This document shows positions 21,421 to 32,171 of a DNA stretch of 64,000 bases, piece after piece (within the stretch, counting starts at the first letter, position 1; the number at the start of each line of letters is the position of its first letter). The notes under the pieces were generated by a model. The model saw nothing but the letters and a program-made list of their open reading frames with translations. It had not been told where the DNA came from and did not search any database. Location: contig NC_016134.3 in the NCBI RefSeq assembly GCF_000005505.3, positions 21,466,584-21,530,583 on the forward strand, written 5' to 3'. This stretch comes from Brachypodium distachyon (lineage: Eukaryota; Streptophyta; Magnoliopsida; Poales; Poaceae). Position numbers and translations under genes: made by a program.

Positions 21421-21896
21421 GCAAAGAAGATGTCCACAGGGGCATGTTTAGAGGCGAACCTAGCTCGCGCCTCCTCTTTTGGCTTGAACTAATCAAGTGT
21501 GTGTTAGGATATTTAACCCAAAGTATTTGATCCCCTGTGTACATTTAAGCCCTTCTAGCTACAATGCTATGCTTTGCAAATGTGCAATGCATATATGCAA
21601 TCCCCCTATATATGTGTGCAATGTTAAACTGCGACAATGCTATCCTCTCTGTTGCTGTGTTGTTTGTTTCAATGATACACTTGCCCTTTCAAATCATATC
21701 AGTAGAAATATTTCTTCGACCACATCACGCATTATTCTAACAGAACAAAGTCTCAAGCATTATTCCAACACAACAAAGTCTCAAGCTTACAAACAACAGC
21801 GTCTCCTCCATGCGACTACCAACTTTCCCATGCAAGACAGGTCCAAAAACAGTAAAGGGACCACAATTAAAGTACATGGACCACTTAATCAATAAA

Positions 21897-22497
21897 CTAC
21901 ATCTTCTCAATCATGAAGAACAACACAACCCCTAAAGTCAGGGCAATACTCAGGCAGGCCACCGAGAAGACTTTTATTTCTTCAATCTTCTTCTTCTCTT
22001 CTACCAGCTGACACGATAGGGCTTCATTGTGCATTTTTCTTCAACAATCTTGCTTTCCGTCTCCTCTATCAACTGGTCCTGGAAAGCTAACTCATATTCA
22101 TGTTTGATCAGAGAATCATACAAGCTTTTGCTGTTCTTCTCTTCTTCTTTCACCCTTGATTTCAGCATCAGAATCTCCTTCATCAATACAGCAATCGGGT
22201 CCAGCTCTTCCACATTCTGTCCATGCCGAACAGGGGCCTTCTCCTCTTCGTCATCAAACTCATGCTCCACAAGGTAATCTGGGTCGAAGTAGCCCAAATT
22301 GAACTGCATACAAGGCCAACACTACAGCATGAGCACCGTGACATACAAGAATCGAGCAAACAAAGCAAAATGTCAATTGGTTGCTTATGAGATCAATTCA
22401 CCTCTTCCACAGTGCCAATCGGGCTGCTACGGTCCGAATCCTGGAGCCAGGACATCATCGAAGCGTGCCCGTCATCCATAAAACCACTACGCGCCAT
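21897..22497 (-). CDS. uncharacterised two-exon gene in the mudrB position; coiled coil plus C-terminal membrane anchor (one frameshift)
   Basis: Exon 1 is 22497-22402 (32 codons, MARSGFMDDGHASMMSW, ending GTVEE; donor GAG|GTGAAT). Exon 2 starts at 22303 after ...TGCAG (FNLGYFDPDYLVEHEFDDEE). It continues with VEELDPIAVLMKEILMLKSR and a heptad-like Glu/Lys-rich helix (KEEEKNSKSLYDSLIKHEYE, AFQDQLIEETESKIVEEK). In the frame reached after a one-base loss in an A-run near 22030, it ends VFSVACLSIALTLGVVLFF-MIEKM with a stop at 21897-21899. About 166 residues, acidic, coiled-coil, likely tail-anchored. It is transcribed inward from the right TIR, convergent with mudrA, the layout of MuDR. I see no resemblance to a known domain. 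The frameshift may make this copy non-functional. Confidence 0.6.
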
Positions 22498-23001
22498 CCT
22501 TCTGCAAGGTAAATCAAGCTCGATTGGGTTTTCGGGCCGACGAATGGGTTCACGCGCAATTTCAAAATTGGGGAAAATGAATACCTAAATGTCAAAATCA
22601 GGGGTTCATACGGAATCAATGGCCGGCGGGAGGGGCGAGAAGGCTTACCTCGAGAGGACCAGTGGTCGATGCGTGCCGGATCTGAGCTAGGGCTTCCTCT
22701 AGGGAGCGCTGGCGTGTAACGGATGGGACGCGCGGCGGCGGGTCTATGGGAAGCGGTGCCCGAACGATGGGACGCGGCAGCGGCAACCTTGGGGTGCGGC
22801 GAGCTTGGTGAGCGGCGGCGGCTGGATGGGGCGGGGCGCCAGCGACCTACGGGAGCGGCGGTGGCGGCAAGCTTCTAGAGTGGCGGCGGTGGCAAATGAG
22901 CCCGATCGGGCATCCGGGCACGAACAGATAGGGCACGCAGATGTGGCATGTTTGTGGGACCCACGCGTTGTGATTTGCAAGCAAATGGGACCCACACGTG
23001 A
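22498..23001 (-). promoter_or_regulatory. leader and promoter region between the right TIR and the mudrB-position gene
   Basis: GC-rich sequence (22630-22880) directly upstream of the minus-strand gene, joined to the inward part of the right TIR (weak TIR similarity from 22935). By analogy with MuDR, transcription would start in or near the TIR. Open frames on either strand here are Gly/Arg-rich and unconvincing. Confidence 0.4.
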
Positions 23002-23206
23002 TCATTTGGTCTTAAGCTAAGACAACACCGTTTAAGTCCGAACCCACCTATCAGTTTGGCAATTTTGCACTTTCCCCACTCCGGCGGCCTCCGACTCGGT
23101 TCTGGCGATTTCGTTCACTACGTAGGATCGCGAAGAGGGATTGTTTCCTCACACGGTCGCCAAATATTTTGTAACCGGTCATGAGCTCGTTATGAGCCAT
23201 TAGCCC
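23002..23206 (-). repeat. right terminal inverted repeat of the MULE
   Basis: Reverse complement begins GGGCTAATGGCTCATAACGA and follows the left TIR for 205 bp with about 16 substitutions. GGACATGGA (23207-23215) abuts it outside. Confidence 0.85.
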
Positions 23207-24156
23207 GGACATGGAGGCCTTCATGCGGATCAGGTTCAGCGGGCAGCATCAGGCTAGCTGGGGGCCGAGATGGGAGCCACAGCCGCGGTCCTTCTCGCTG
23301 GGCATGAAACAAATGCGCGAGTTCTTCTACCACAAAGTCGTCCTTTCGGCATCCCGAGCCCCGGCAGCTATGCCGCGATGCTCATCTTGCATATAGATTT
23401 CGGTGCCACGGCCTTTGCAACGGCCGAGGATCCCATGTGGAGGGTTGCATACTCGCCCGGTGGCATCGAGGATGCCATCCACGTCAAAGGTCAGTTCTAT
23501 TCTGTCTCGTGCTTCGGTGACATGGAAGTGTGGAAGTATGGTGCTGAGGCCAGCAAGATGAGAAGCATGATGGTTGCGCCGAGTCTACCACCACATGGAG
23601 AATTCCCATTTAACACCAAGGGTCCCTGGAAGATCGGTCGTGCCATGGCGGTGGCACTTTCAGAAGACCATTTGGTGGAGCCTCCACTCCCAAAACTGAA
23701 GGATGAAGGCTTGTACCGCCGTGCAAGTACCTGGTCGAGACACTGGACGGACGGCTGATGGTTGTGCTCAAGTACTCATAGGAGGTTCTAATGACATGGA
23801 AGTGTGCCTTCAGGGTATATATCCTAGATGTTGATGGCCGTGGGGCAGGCAGGCAGTGGAAGGAGTCCAAAAATATCGTCAAGAGTGCACTATTCGTCGG
23901 GCTGAACAACTCGTTGTGTGTGTCGACGAGGCAGCACCTGGATATCAAGTCCAACCGCATCTACTTCACCGATGATGAGCTTGAGCACGCAGTGGGGCGC
24001 AGCAATGTCTGGAATCAGTGTCTGTACAATTCCAGGGGCTATGAGAACCGTTGCATTGGGGTTTACAACATCAAGAAACACATATTGAAGAAGGTTAAGT
24101 CGCCAATGGAGGAGGCCAGCTTTTGGCCGCCGGCAGTGTGGTTCTCGCCTTCATAG
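23207..24156 (+). pseudogene. KIB1-4 beta-propeller gene, 3' fragment
   Basis: Continues the gene broken at 3217. It reads MREFFYHKVVLSAS, then after a frameshift near 23345 GSYAAMLILHIDFGATAFAT, DPMWRVAYSPGGIEDAIHVK and GQFYSVSCFGDMEVWKY. After another frameshift near 23715 comes KYLVETLDGRLMVVLKYS, a stop at 23779, and RVYILDVDGRGAGRQWKESK, LFVGLNNSLCVSTRQH, NRIYFTDDELEHA, ending PPAVWFSPS. 'FYHKVVLS.SPS', 'LVE..G.L..V', 'ALF.G.N...', 'NCIYFTDD' and 'PP.WF.PS' are the standard C-terminal propeller blocks of the family, which ends this way in complete grass members. Same strand and correct order relative to 2846-3217 support one split gene. Confidence 0.85.
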
Positions 24157-24254
24157 GAAGGTTATGTATTGTGCCGCGCATGTAGGGGACGAGCGCTTCT
24201 GAGCGATGCTGGCAGCGTTTTCATGCCTTCATCGACCTCATTGTAGCCAATATA
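24157..24254 (+). other. 3' flank of the KIB1-4-like gene
   Basis: Short stretch after the stop, with AT-rich TATATCAGTTATAAATTAAA at its end where the LINE begins. No polyadenylation signal is clear. Confidence 0.4.
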
Positions 24255-27200
24255 TCAGTTATAAATTAAAAGAGTTGAGGAATGTCATGAAAAAGTGGAC
24301 CAAAGATTAAATCTGACATGGCTGAACTCATTGAAGATCTCAATGATATGATAATACTGAGGAGGATCGGCTGCTTTCTGACAGAGAACAGAGGTTCGGG
24401 AAGAATTGCAAACATCAACTGCAGAACTGCCTTAATATCCAAAACACTTATTGGAGACAAAGAGGGAAGATTAAATGGGTTAAGCTGGGGGATTAAAACT
24501 CTAAATTTTTCCATTCCCTCGCTACCATTCAGAATAGGAAAATAAGATTGCCTGCCTCACCAGGGAGGATGGCTCGGTGGAATTTGAACATGAAGGAAAA
24601 GCTGCTTTGTTTTGGCAGGCATTTAAGGATAGATTGGGTAAATCTGAGATGCAACATATGGTTTTCCCCCTACACACCATCCTCCACAGTGGCACTGATT
24701 TATCATTTCTGGAGGCCCATTTTACCAAAGAGGAAATTGATGATGTGGTTCATAACTTGCCATCCAATAATTCCCCTGGTCATGATGGTTTGAATACTGA
24801 TTTCATCAGGAAATGTTGGCCTATTATCAAAGAGGACTTTTATGAGCTTTGTCACCAATTCCATAGAGGTGAACTCTCCTTGGATTGTATCAACTCTTGT
24901 TGGGGAACGCGGTAGGCTACGCTAGCACAAAATAAAAATTCTACCGATTCCGCCTGGATCAATGCTGTAGATAATGGATCACGAGATTACCACTAGACGA
25001 GCAGACCCGTAGCGGAAGTAGAGTCGATGATGCGTGTCCATGCCGAGTAGTCGTTCGGCCTGCTCCTCCTCGCCGATCCCACGAGCAGTTCGTCCAAGCG
25101 CCGCAGGTGCAGCGCCTCTGAGGTATCCACACGTACAGGGAGGAACTCCGTGTGGCGAACTGCTAGATCCGATCACAAGGTTTTAGGCGTGGAGGTGTGA
25201 CGGCCGAGTATAACTCGCGTCTGGACTGGTGTGAGCCTAGCCGTGTTGGTCTCCTCCACTTATATAGACGTCCCTAGTGGGCTCAACACTTGAGACCCGT
25301 TAAGAGTCTAAGCCCGATACGAGTTGGATCCGATCCAACTCGGTCCCCACCCCTTAAGCGTGTGACCCTTCAGGTTCGTGGTCAGTCGGACACGACTACG
25401 AGCTTGGACTGCGGGCCCGAGTAACACCTTACTCATCCATTGGCACCGACTCAAGTCGATAGTTGGTAGCGGCGCCTAGCAGCACGTGTCAACTCCCGAG
25501 TGACCACAAGGTATATTGACGAACCATACAATGTGTCATATGCAACATTCCTTTTGCCTCACGATATGTGTGTCGAGCTCAAGGCGAGTGCTTGTCATCC
25601 TTGTGGATAGCTCGACTCTCTTCTCGTTCCTGTGATACAGATTCCCGAACGGGTTAACACTTAACCCAAGTCGCATGGCCATGCTTTCCGAATCTGATCA
25701 CTCGAGAGGGCCCAGAGATATCTCTCCAAATAGGAGGGGTAAATCCCATCTTGATCAACCATGACTCACAGCATGCTTTTCAGCAAATCCGAAAGTAGGC
25801 TGATTCACATCCCAAGCTCATGCGATGACCTCAGGTCTAGGACTGGCATATACATCGTACTTGAGACTAACAAATGACAATCATCTCGTTGTGTCTTAAT
25901 GCGGGTCTGTCCGACTCAACAATCTCATTGTCGAGTCCATGCTATCAGTCGGCAACACCTTGCCCTATGACTTGTGAAACATAGTCATCATACTGATTCA
26001 CATTGCTAGTCTAGGTTATGTGTCCGCATAACCTCAATGACCAGGGACCATTAGAACAATATCATAGAATACATAGTCTTACAAACAAATCACGTATTTA
26101 TTGATACATATCAGTGATGATGTTCAAGGACAATAACAATAATTCAAGAATACATAGGAAATAACATCATCACATGATTGCCTCTAGGGCATATCTCCAA
26201 CAACTCTTGCTTTATCTCCCTCATCCCTAAGACTGATAATGCTAAATTGTAAATGACTTAGGCCCATCTACCTGCTTAATTGCACTCTTAAGTTGCTTAC
26301 TAAGCTCCTGGCTAATAGACTGCAATCTGTCATCCTGAAGATTATTCACCAAAACAAATATGGATTTATTAAAAGCAGGACTATTCGGGACTGCCTTGCA
26401 TGGGCATTTCAGTATATTCATGCTTGTCATAAATCAAGAAATGAGATTATTCTTCTCAAACTAGATTTTGAAAAGGCTTTTGACAAGGTGGAATATTCTG
26501 CCATTCTCCAAATCTTGCAAGCCATGGGATTTGGGGGCAAATGGTGCCAATGGATCTCCAGTATCCTTAATTCTGCATCTTCTCAAGTGTTGCTCAATGG
26601 TGTGCCTGGTGAAATGATCCACTGTAAAGGGGTGTGAGGCAAGGGGATCCACTTTCCCTCCCTTTTATTTGTTATTGTGGCAAATTTCCTCCAGACAGTG
26701 CTGAATGATGCTATGCAGCAGGGCATTCTTGTTAGCCCTATCAATTCCGTGGAATGTCCAGACTTCCCCATCATTCAATATGTTGATGATACTCTAATCA
26801 TCATGCAGGCAGATGTGCAGCAAATTCAGGCCCTAAACATATTCTTTCTCAATTCCATATGGCCACTGGACTGAAGGTGAATTTCCACAAATCCAACCTT
26901 ATACCTATCAACACTCAGCACTGACAAAACTCAACACCTTGCTACTATCCTTGGTTGTCAAGTTGGCTTTATCCCATTCACATATCTGGGTCTTTCCCTT
27001 GGTACCACCAAGCCGAAGAATGAGGGGTTTCTCCCATTGATTCAAAGAATTGAGAAGAGACTTTTATGTTTCTCTACTATGCTCTCATATGGGGGTAGGC
27101 TTCAATTAGTGAATTATGTGCTTTCTGCTCTTCCTACTTTTTATATGAGCACCTATCTTCTGCTTGCTAGAGTCATTTCTCAGATTGATCAGTACAGAAG

Positions 27201-28431
27201 GCATTGCCTGTGGAGAAGGCAGGATATCACTAAAAAGAATCATCCTCTTGCTGCTTGGGAATTAGTTTGCAAGCCTAAACTTGAGGGTGGTTTAGGGGTC
27301 CACAATTTGAATCTTCAAAACAGGGCTCTCATCATGAAAAATATCCACAAGTTCTTGAATCATGCTGATCTCCCATGGGTCAAGCTTATGTGGGAGACAT
27401 ATTATTCTCACAATGTTCCTTCTAGTAATTCTGTTGTAGCTTATTTCTGGCGGAGATATTCCCTCAAACTCTTGCCTGCATAATAAGGCAAATGCTGTTG
27501 TGACCATCCATAATGGAAAGACTGTTCTATTCTGGGCAGATAACTGGCACCAGAACCCTCTTAGCATAGAATGGCCATACCTTTATTCATTTGCAATTGA
27601 TAATGGTGTCTCAGTTGCTGAGGTCATGGAATGTGCTGACAAATCCACTCTCTTCCATCTGCCCCTCTCAGTCCAAGCATTTGATGAGTTCCAGAAATTG
27701 CTCCATCTGGTGGAAGGGATTAATATTGATACTGAGCATGATACATGGGTTTATAATATAAATCATCTCCAACTGGCTTTTCTACTGCTAAGGCTTACAT
27801 CTCTTTCATTGAGCATATTGAGATTGCCGACTCTTTTATATGGCTCTGGAAATCATGTTGTCAACTTAAACATTAAGTCTTATGCTGGCTACTCCTCATT
27901 GATCATCTTAACACCAGGGGGATGCTTCTGAGGAAGAATTTCCATCTCCCTTCCTATGAATGTGTCCTATGCCAGGGGCAAGATATGGAGACTCGTGATC
28001 ATCTCTTCTTTCGTTGCCCCTTTGCAATTGCCTGCTGGAACTATTTGTGTCCTCGCTTTGCTCCTGTTAATGATGTGTATCACAACATCAGGAATCTCAA
28101 AGTCAGGCTAGATGTCCCATTTGCCTTTGAAATTGTCACCACGGCTTGCTGGAGCATTTGGAAAGTGACAAATGATTGTATTTTTAATGGGATACAACCA
28201 TCACTTTATAGATGCAGAAGAATTTTCATCGAAGAGATGAATTTGTTTTTTCATAGAGCTAAAAGAAAGTCCCATGTGGGTCTAAAGGACTAGCTAGATA
28301 GATTTTTGTAATCTCCTTTCTTTTTTCAGCCCTTGATAACCACTTTGGTTATCCCCCTGTACAGTTTGTTTCATTTTGGCTAATATATTGACAGTAGATC
28401 TGTTGATCTACTGTTTTTCCCTCAAAAAAAG
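24255..28431 (+). mobile_element. 5'-truncated L1-type LINE, split by a copia solo LTR
   Basis: Plus-strand ORF2 remnant. The linker region before RT (24255-24895) contains KVKLGD-type and KAALFWQAFKDRLG blocks. RT has NKYGFIKSRTIRDCLAWAFQ (26365), LLKLDFEKAFDKVEY (26453) and IIQYVDDTLIIM (26772). A thumb/linker runs 27037-27480. The zf-RVT domain (27900-28100) contains YECVLCQGQDMETRDHLFF and RCPFAIACWNYLCP. Several stops and frameshifts occur. The endonuclease and ORF1 are missing, so the copy is 5'-truncated. The 3' end shows ATTTTGGCTAATATATTGAC and a short A-run at 28425-28431. The LTR at 24898-26202 interrupts it between LSLDCINS and the IPKTDNA block. Confidence 0.85.
24898..26202 (-). 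repeat. copia solo LTR (1305 bp, BARE/WIS/Angela type), TSD ACTCT
   Basis: Plus strand runs TGTTGGGGAACGCGG to CTAGGGCATATCTCCAACA. On the minus strand it starts TGTTGGAGATATGCCCTAGA, the well-known start of BARE/WIS/Angela LTRs, though diverged. The target duplication ACTCT is perfect (24893-24897, 26203-26207). No internal sequence is left. Confidence 0.88.
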
Positions 28432-29000
28432 AACAATGTTTCCTTTTAGTGACCGAAGAAGCAATCTGATGGATTGTTCACAGGGAAATTCAGATGTGCC
28501 ACTCCACAGAGTCGTGTCTCGCTACAATTGACTAAACTATTGACATTTTCTGTTTATTTTCCATGTTGTGAAACAATAGACATTTGTTTTGATTAAGCTG
28601 AGGCTGTGGTTCTTGACGGTATAAGTGTTTCTTTGCATGGTTGTGGTTGCTGAGCCATCCGACAGACAAATGGTGAAACCGTGAAAGAGTTGGATCATCC
28701 TAATGAAATGCTAAATGCAACCTATTGGTACATGCAAGTCTATTTAATATTCCATGGTCTTCACAATGCGTGGCCACTATAACTAAGCGGCCATAATTAT
28801 TTGCACACCCTCTTATGACATCTTTGATTCAACTGTTCTATAAATTTTTTGGAGAATCTATTCGTTAGGATCTTTCCAATCTCAAATGGTTCCAAGAGGC
28901 GGCTCGTATCTTAGTTACCATAGTCTAATGGTTTGTAAAAAAATTATTTGCAGAAAAAAATCCGAGCAAATTTTTACAGAACCAAAAGTTTTTAGGCTTA
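28432..29000. other. intergenic; nothing recognised
   Basis: AT-rich sequence with no convincing open frame or repeat ends between the LINE and the CACTA element. Confidence 0.5.
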
Positions 29001-29389
29001 CTTCACTACGGAAAAAAATAGACTTTGTCGGTGGCTTGGGCCTTTGCCGGAGGCTTTTCCTCGGGCCTCCGGCAAAGAAGGATTTGCCGACGGCAAAAAA
29101 GAGAGGCCTCCGGCAAAGAAAAGGCCTACCGAAAAAAATAAAAAAGGCCTCCGGCGAAAAAAAGCCTCCGGCAAAGAACAAAAAGGCCTTCGGCAAATAA
29201 GGCGTCCCACGTGAACTTGACCGGCGCCTAACGGGGAGAAAACGGACGGGATTCTCTTCCGGAGGCCGGCCTGAGCCAAAGAATCTTTGCCGACGGCCGG
29301 CCGCCGGCAAAGAGTTTTCAATATTTTTTTCTTTCGTATCCCTTTCCTCTCTTGTTTCAAATTATGATGTAAACCACCACTTTTTGAGT

Positions 29390-30065
29390 TGAAAATTTTA
29401 TTGTACTTTCATTTGACATTGATGACGAGTAATATGAATAAAAATCATAATGTTTTATGTAAAAATAATTATTTTATCATTTTCTAGAGCCGTTTAGTAG
29501 GGAAAATGAAACAATATTAAAACCTTGTCAAAAATTCACAATTTTTGGCATGGTACCATTTTATAGGTATGCAACACTGGGATAAAATTTAAAAGTCAAT
29601 ACACAAAATTAAAATAGTACATACTTCAGACAATGAGCGATCTCAAGAGTGAACCTCCAAATTTGAAGTCCGGACTAAGCTTTGCATTAATTTGATCCAT
29701 TTTTGAGTTGAAACTTTTACTGTGCTTTCATTTGTCATTAATAATCACTAATATGAGTTAAAATAACCACATTTCATGTAAAAATAATTAGTTATCATTT
29801 TCTAGAGCTGTTTAATAGGAAAAATGAAATAATACTAAAAAATTGTCAAAAAAGAACAATTTCTGGCATGGTGTTGATTTATGGGTATATAAACTTGGGA
29901 TAAAATTGCAGGTTCATACAGAAAATCAACACATTGTATGTAAAAATAATTACTTATCATTTTTTAGAGACGTTTAATAGACAAAAATGAAATAATACCT
30001 AAACTTTGCCGAAAATTAGTTAGTTTTGCCATGGTGTCATGTTATAGGTATCTAAACATGGGATC
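29390..30065. repeat. three diverged direct repeats inside the CACTA element
   Basis: A unit containing 'ATGTAAAAATAATTA.TTATCATTTT.TAGAG.CGTTTA.TAG', '.AAAATGAAA.AATA.TAAAA' and 'GGCATGGT....TTATAGGTAT..A.AC..GGGAT' appears near 29455-29590, 29775-29900 and 29935-30065. Copies are clearly related but diverged. Confidence 0.7.
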
Positions 30066-30309
30066 AACATTACAAGTCAAAATAAAAAAATAATAAACTT
30101 AGAAAATCCTTGGCTAAACATACAAATAGAAAAAACAAACACAAAAATATGTCTTTTCCTGACCGAGCCACGGATCGATGACGTGGCAACATCCAAGCCG
30201 CACATCTCTCTCCCTGCACATCTCTGCCTCGTGTTATCTCTCTCGGTCTCTCCCCAATATGCACATCTCCCTCTCGGTCCCTCCACCTCTCTGCCTTCTA
30301 AGTTCTCTC

Positions 30310-30660
30310 CACCTCACGGCAGCGACGGGCTGGGCGGGGGGGGCTGCGGCGCGACGACAGCACGACGGAAACGGGCTCATGCAGTGGGTGCTGGCTCGCG
30401 GAGGGCAGCAGCAGCTGGTGGGCGGCGGAGCGCGGGGAAGGAGCAGCCGGGCGGCGGCTCGCGGCCGCATGGGGCAGCAGAAGGCGGGCGACAGCAGCCT
30501 ACGCGCGGAGCCATGCACGGTGCAGCAGCAGCAGCAGCGGGGCGATAGGAGCAGCGTCGTCGGGCGAGCGCAACGGAGGCGACGGCAGGCGCGAGGAGCA
30601 GCAGCAGGCAGCAGCTGCGACGGCGCCGGCAGGCAGTGAGAGCAGCAACAGCAGTGGCGG
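30310..30660. other. GC-rich CAG/GGC low-complexity block in the CACTA element
   Basis: Long open frames on both strands arise from (CAG)n-like and GGC-rich repeats. The proteins would be Gln/Ala/Arg- or Cys/Pro-rich with no domain. I treat it as non-coding, or as a scrap of captured GC-rich DNA. Confidence 0.5.
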
Positions 30661-30971
30661 GGGAGGCCGGCGGTGAGAGTACCAGCAGCTTTGTTTGGCT
30701 TACGGAAAAGAAAGGGGCCTGCCGTTTCGTTCGCGTGGGCCGTTAGTGCTTTTCTTTGCCGAAGGCCCGCTACTTGGCAGTAGGCAAAGACTTTAACGAA
30801 GGCAACGTAAAAAGACTGCCGGCAAAGAAGCATTTACCGGCTGGTCTCCGTGCCGACGGATTTTGCCGGCGGCCCCGATGAAAAGCCGCCAGCAAAGCCT
30901 TTGCCGGGGGCTATTGTCTCTTTGCCGGCAGCTTTTGGCCGCTGGCAGCGTGAGTTTTTCCCCTAGTGCTT

Positions 30972-31626
30972 CTCACCGAGGCTCGACTTTTTATAATTTG
31001 TCCACAAAATCACAGGTTGTGCATCCAATTCTCTCACATCGCTCAAAATGATGGCTTATATGATTTTGACAGTTTTTTTTACATGTGGGTCCTGCATGTC
31101 AGACCCAACGTCCTTTTCATTGTACCCTTGCCTTTTACTTTTTTGTATAAGATATTCTCGTAGTTCAAATTGACTGTCACGGCGTCTTACATATGAGAAT
31201 ATGTTAACGATTAATGGGATAATTTTTTGATGAACTCAACTCGACAGAAAAAGATGAATACTACAAAATGGCCTCATGTCAACTACCCAGTTTTTCATGT
31301 TTTCACCCAATTGTAAAGAATTACTAATTAATTCAGATTCGATCAACAAGACCACAACTGGTCAACAAAGAGCGCAGTTGACATGGTGCAAGTGGACTCG
31401 TTGCAAACTGTGCACCGATTTATCTAGAGCAGAAACGGTTGACTTGACTCGTAGCGCATTCGAATTTTCAGTCCGCGTGTGCACCAAAGTGGCATCATTA
31501 TTTTTAGCGTGGACTACTAACCTTACTGGATGTGGTGCGTGAGGTATGAAAAAAACTACGTGTACAATATTAGTACTAGTAGTATACCTATAAAACGGTA
31601 CATAAGGTACTATGTAGTACCTTACA
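30972..31626. other. intergenic; nothing recognised
   Basis: Sequence between the CACTA element and the MITE. A small open frame at 31276-31542 has no recognisable features. Confidence 0.45.
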
Positions 31627-31635
31627 ATTATAGAA

Positions 31636-32034
31636 TGCGGTGTATCCGGTGAAAACTTTCGTTCGGTGCAAACCGTGCAAACTTCATAAAAATCATGTTT
31701 AAAAGTTTTAAAAAGATTCTAAAAAAATACCATATGTTGAAAGTGTGATGTTCTACAAACCTGCAAAATTTCAAGTTCAAAGTCAAAATCATTTGGAAGG
31801 AATTAAAAAGAGAAATTTACGATGAATAGTGTCAGACATGGAAAGATCATTATTCATGCAGAATTTGTTTTTTTCACTGCTACCAAATGCCATTGAGTTT
31901 GGACTTGAAATTTTGCACATATATAATGTATCACTTTTCTAACATATGTAATTTTTTCGAGAATTAATTGAAACTTTTTCGACGGAGTTTTCACAGTTTG
32001 CACCGTAGAGGTGGTTTTCACCGGATATTTTGCC
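31636..32034. mobile_element. MULE-type MITE (399 bp), perfect 9-bp TSD ATTATAGAA
   Basis: Left end TGCGGTGTATCCGGTGAAAA; the reverse complement of the right end is GGCAAAATATCCGGTGAAAA. The inverted repeat continues with GTGCAAAC blocks for about 50 bp. ATTATAGAA flanks both sides exactly (31627-31635, 32035-32043), giving a 9-bp target duplication as for Mutator-like elements. No coding capacity. A truncated relative lies at 16973-17200. Confidence 0.85.
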
Positions 32035-32043
32035 ATTATAGAA

Positions 32044-32171
32044 AGGGGGAAATGTGTTTATCAAACATTCATTTCTTGTCTTACAGAGCAGACATCGTCG
32101 GAGCAGGTGCGTGGTGGGAGGAGGAGCAAGGAGAAGGTGAAAGAAGAGAAGGACAAACGTCGAGACCGAAA
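32044..32171. other. spacer between the MITE and the LINE target duplication
   Basis: Short stretch with a purine-rich GGAGGAGCAAGGAGAAGGTG run. No gene seen. Confidence 0.4.

Larger units (their letters stand above)
3218..23206 (+). mobile_element. MuDR-like element (MULE), about 20 kb, with nested insertions
   Basis: The two ends are inverted copies of each other starting GGGCTAATGGCTCATAA. Over the outer 205 bp (3218-3422 against 23002-23206) I count about 16 differences by eye, so roughly 92% identity. Weaker similarity continues inward to about 3487 and 22935. A 9-bp target duplication (7/9) flanks it, and the same KIB1-4-like gene is present on both sides. Inside are a decayed mudrA gene reading rightward from the left TIR, an uncharacterised gene reading leftward from the right TIR, a third possible coding exon (21199-21420), a CRM retrotransposon (8445-16701) and a gypsy solo LTR (18216-19118). 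Subtracting the two nested insertions leaves about 10.8 kb, which is large for an autonomous MULE. Confidence 0.85.
29004..30968. mobile_element. non-autonomous CACTA element (1965 bp), TSD CTT
   Basis: Left end CACTACGGAAAAAAATAGAC; the reverse complement of the right end is CACTAGGGGAAAAACTCACG. The 3-bp duplication CTT (29001-29003, 30969-30971) is perfect. Subterminal regions (29030-29310, 30720-30960) are packed with short repeats of the GCCTCCGGCAAAG / TTTGCCGGAGGC type in both orientations, typical of CACTA transposase binding sites. No transposase is encoded. The interior has diverged direct repeats (29390-30065) and a GC-rich CAG-repeat block (30310-30660). Confidence 0.88.

Noticed and set aside
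22744..23020. Coding frames next to the right TIR
   Set aside because: Gly/Arg-rich in all frames, GC-driven, and overlap the expected leader of the mudrB-position gene and the TIR itself.
2846..24156. The MULE as two independent elements with the KIB1-4 pieces as captured fragments
   Set aside because: The gene pieces lie outside the TIRs, adjoin the matching 9-bp flanks and are in order and orientation for one gene, so disruption is the simpler reading.
24979..25176. Minus-strand 65-codon frame
   Set aside because: Lies inside the copia solo LTR and is not expected to code.
30178..30833. Long Arg/Gln/Ala- and Cys/Pro-rich open frames
   Set aside because: They come from CAG/GGC low-complexity DNA inside a CACTA element; no domain, open in several frames at once.
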